DNA from: JBDRMV01 sp043811795
Lineage (GTDB): Bacteria; CG03
NCBI GenBank assembly: GCA_043811795.1
Contig: JBDRMV010000061.1
Span: 1 to 14,672 of the forward strand
DNA length: 14,672 bases
Reading direction: 5' to 3'
Each line of letters starts with the position of its first letter. Position 1 is the first letter of the stretch. Below the pieces are notes generated by a model that searched no databases, had not been told where the DNA came from, and was given only the letters and a program-made list of their open reading frames with translations. This document shows, piece by piece, positions 12,530 through 14,672 of this stretch. A program made the position numbers and the translations under genes.

Positions 12530-14672
12530 CTACCGGTCGAGAATGTTTTCAAAGAACTTGTTTTCCGATTCAATGATAGGCTGAGCCAGTTCCAGAGCCC
12601 TCTCGTTGGCGAGGAAGGTGTTTTTCCGGAGTTCAAGCATTCCCGAAACAATCTTCAAACCGGTGCGGTTTTTACTGATAAGATTGCTCACGGCTCCGAC
12701 GCCGCCGCCAAAAATATAAATCCCCTCTCCGCAGCCGGTAATAATGCTCAGCGAAATGTCGCAAATGCCCGTGCCGTAAACACCGATGCCCTTTTCACAT
12801 TCAACGGCGCGGCTCCTGTTAAATTTAAGGAATGCCTTGTCGTAAACGGAAACAGCCGACCGGCAATTTACGAGATTAACCTTTTCGAACTGCGCTTTGC
12901 TGCATCCGAACGCGCTCACGGCAGAGACAGCTTTCCTGATAACCGCGTTGTTGAAAACCGCATTCGAGTTCTTCACAAAAATCATTCCGCCCCACAATCC
13001 GTCCTGCGGCTTTATTTCGACCGTTTCGCCCTTCTGTATTTCGAAGTCGCCTTCAACAATTATATCCACAAGCCCCGGGTGCGTCGCCTCAATTTTTTCG
13101 CCGCAGGATACGCCTGAATAAACGAAATCCCTGACGGACGGTTTGACAATTATGCGGGTGCCGTCTTTTATGTAAAGAACCGCGCCTTCACGGACGACAA
13201 TATCTCCCGTAAGTTCAACCGTCCCTTCCCAGACCTCGCTTTCCGAAATCACACCCGCGCCCGTCGGATTTTTTACGGAAATATATTCCGAATCGGAACC
13301 GTTCCTGAAGAACCTGTTTCCATCCTCGGAAACTTCGGCATCAATATTCTTGAGGACGGCGCAGACATTTTTCATAAAAACATTTTTAAGGAAAGTTACG
13401 TCCGGGCTGCCCTCTATTTTTAACGCCGTTTTGTTCTTCGCAAAAGTGTTATTTTCTATTCTTGCTAAAACATTGTCAAAAAAAATAAAACCGTTTGTGT
13501 TTTCCCTCACCGAACCGTCCGTAATGTTCACGGATGACTTATCAAAAGCCTGAACGGCATTTTCATTTTTCTCAAAAAGCGGGGCGCGGAAAACCGCCGA
13601 GGACAGGTCTTTCAAACCAACGGATGTCCTGCAGTTTTCAAAAAAACATTTTTCCACGGATAATTCCGCAATGTCGTAAGACAGAATCCCGTAGTTGTTC
13701 CGCGAAAACAGGCAGTCCGAAAAAGACAATTCCGTATTTTCCATCGCAACAACGGCAGTGCCGCAATTTTTAAAGGATGTATTCCGGAATTTGGCGGAAT
13801 TGCCGCCGACGGCATAAAAACCGATCTCAGCGCCGGAAAAAGAAAGATAATTAATATCCGAATTTTTGCCGGAACCTTCGAGAATAACGCTCCCGAAACC
13901 CTTGCCGCAGTTAAAAACAACCGGATTTTTTTTAGAGCCCTCAACGCGAATATCGCCGCTGACAATTATGTCGCACTTCCCCGGGCGGGTGATTTCCGTT
14001 TTTTTTCTTTCAACCGTTATGTAGAAGTGCTCGTCGGCAATAGCCGCCGTTGAAACAACAATTTTCGTACCCGGCCTGATGCAGAGAACTTTTCCGGGCG
14101 GAACGACAAAGTCCTCTCTGATATAAACAAGACCCTCCCAGATAAAGTCCGCGCTCGCGGCGGGAAGAGGCGAAACATCGTATTTCGCAGGGGTTTTTAC
14201 ATCCCTGTCGTTTCTTGAAAAAAGATTATCCTCCAGAGTAAATTTTGCGCCGTCCCTTATATAGACGCCCGTTTTGTTCTCGCTGATTTTACAGCCGGTA
14301 ATTTCAAGATAACTTCTGTCCCTGGCAAAAACACCCGAATTCCGGCCTCTGTAAATTCGCGAATTCCTGATAAAAACGCTGCTTCTGTCGTACAATTCAA
14401 CTCCGGAAACCGCGGAATTCATCACATCCGAATTTATCATTTTCACCGTCGAATTATTGCCCGCAATCACGCCTATCCCGCAGGAAGAGACCGTAAAATT
14501 TTTCAGAAAAACGTTAGCGCTGTCGCAGGCTAGCACTCCGTAAACCGCGTCCGTAATTTTTACGTTTTCAAGGATTGCCGAGCCCGAAACGACAATCCCG
14601 CCCCACCTTATGTCCGATGCGGCGCCCTCTTCTCCGGCCTGCTCGAACGTAACAGGAAGTTCACTGCTTGCT
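12530..14672 (-). CDS. Right-handed parallel beta-helix repeat protein, 5' end beyond the window
   Basis: The frame is open from the right edge to TAG 12532-12530, at least 714 residues; the GTG at 14536 is internal and not a start. The protein is built of short coils of about 22-25 residues with the pattern (G)(I/V)-x-N-x-(I/F)-x-x-(N/C), for example VSGVELYDRSSVFIRNSRI and NTGVYIRDG-type turns, typical of pectate-lyase-like beta-solenoids. It also repeats a larger module that opens with WEG-V-I--D-VV--G-VL-I--GT-I-V: once from Trp at 14140-14138 and again from Trp at 13231-13229, 303 residues apart. The edge sequence (PVTFEQAG, DIRWGGIVVSG) is the tail of a third. No catalytic motif is recognised. 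Cell-surface or secreted location is expected from the family, but the signal peptide region is not in view. Confidence 0.85.
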   Translation of the reverse strand, partial: ASSELPVTFEQAGEEGAASDIRWGGIVVSGSAILENVKITDAVYGVLACDSANVFLKNFTVSSCGIGVIAGNNSTVKMINSDVMNSAVSGVELYDRSSVFIRNSRIYRGRNSGVFARDRSYLEITGCKISENKTGVYIRDGAKFTLEDNLFSRNDRDVKTPAKYDVSPLPAASADFIWEGLVYIREDFVVPPGKVLCIRPGTKIVVSTAAIADEHFYITVERKKTEITRPGKCDIIVSGDIRVEGSKKNPVVFNCGKGFGSVILEGSGKNSDINYLSFSGAEIGFYAVGGNSAKFRNTSFKNCGTAVVAMENTELSFSDCLFSRNNYGILSYDIAELSVEKCFFENCRTSVGLKDLSSAVFRAPLFEKNENAVQAFDKSSVNITDGSVRENTNGFIFFDNVLARIENNTFAKNKTALKIEGSPDVTFLKNVFMKNVCAVLKNIDAEVSEDGNRFFRNGSDSEYISVKNPTGAGVISESEVWEGTVELTGDIVVREGAVLYIKDGTRIIVKPSVRDFVYSGVSCGEKIEATHPGLVDIIVEGDFEIQKGETVEIKPQDGLWGGMIFVKNSNAVFNNAVIRKAVSAVSAFGCSKAQFEKVNLVNCRSAVSVYDKAFLKFNRSRAVECEKGIGVYGTGICDISLSIITGCGEGIYIFGGGVGAVSNLISKNRTGLKIVSGMLELRKNTFLANERALELAQPIIESENKFFENILDR

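Noticed and set aside
14534..14536. GTG at 14536 as start of the beta-helix gene
   Set aside because: The frame stays open to the window edge and the upstream codons continue the same repeat pattern, so the gene is partial at its 5' end.

Overview
The window looks like a chromosome segment of an anaerobic, double-membraned (Gram-negative type) bacterium, probably from an uncultivated lineage of the Elusimicrobiota/Omnitrophota kind. The reasons are a very large SprA-type outer-membrane protein ending in phenylalanine, a lipoprotein with a clean lipobox, and a complete ferredoxin-linked homocysteine-forming gene set known mainly from anaerobes. The lineage is inference; no rRNA or other phylogenetic marker is present.

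Layout. (1) 1-213, minus strand: a HicB-type antitoxin cut by the left edge, followed by a gene-free stretch with a cluster of short hairpins (about 276-408). (2) 489-3786, minus strand: a tight four-gene operon read from one promoter at 3817-3845. In order of transcription it holds a WecA/MraY-like polyprenyl-phosphate sugar-phosphate transferase, an NrnA-like DHH phosphoesterase, the FAD/FMN enzyme RibF and a small Ig-domain lipoprotein. The last three junctions are an intruding repeat, a TAATG overlap and an ATGA overlap. (3) 3787-4201: a divergent intergenic region filled by a 158-bp nested inverted repeat flanked by an inverted 12-16 bp motif. (4) 4202-9960, plus strand: the giant SprA-like protein translationally coupled (TGATG) to a ComF-family phosphoribosyltransferase. 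(5) 9961-10251: a repeat of the same family as in (3), then tRNA-Asp(GTC) with its promoter. (6) 10252-12526, plus strand: three overlapping genes, namely the DUF39/COG1900 aspartate-semialdehyde sulfurtransferase, a NIL-domain 2x[4Fe-4S] ferredoxin and a COG2122 (UPF0280) protein. Together these are the known O-acetyl/O-succinyl-independent homocysteine module. (7) 12530-14672, minus strand: a secreted-type right-handed beta-helix protein, open at the right edge and converging on the homocysteine operon with only 3 bp between the stop codons.

Two things stand out beyond gene content. First, both plus-strand operons (sprA-like and homocysteine) carry TATAAT boxes only 6-7 nt before an ATG and have no ribosome binding site, which predicts leaderless mRNAs, whereas the minus-strand genes have ordinary GGAGG-type sites. 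Second, intergenic junctions hold several related palindromic repeats built on GGGGTCAG / GGGTCGC / GGGGACAGG cores, suggesting an active or recent REP/MITE-like family. I did not find a clearly new defence or mobile system.
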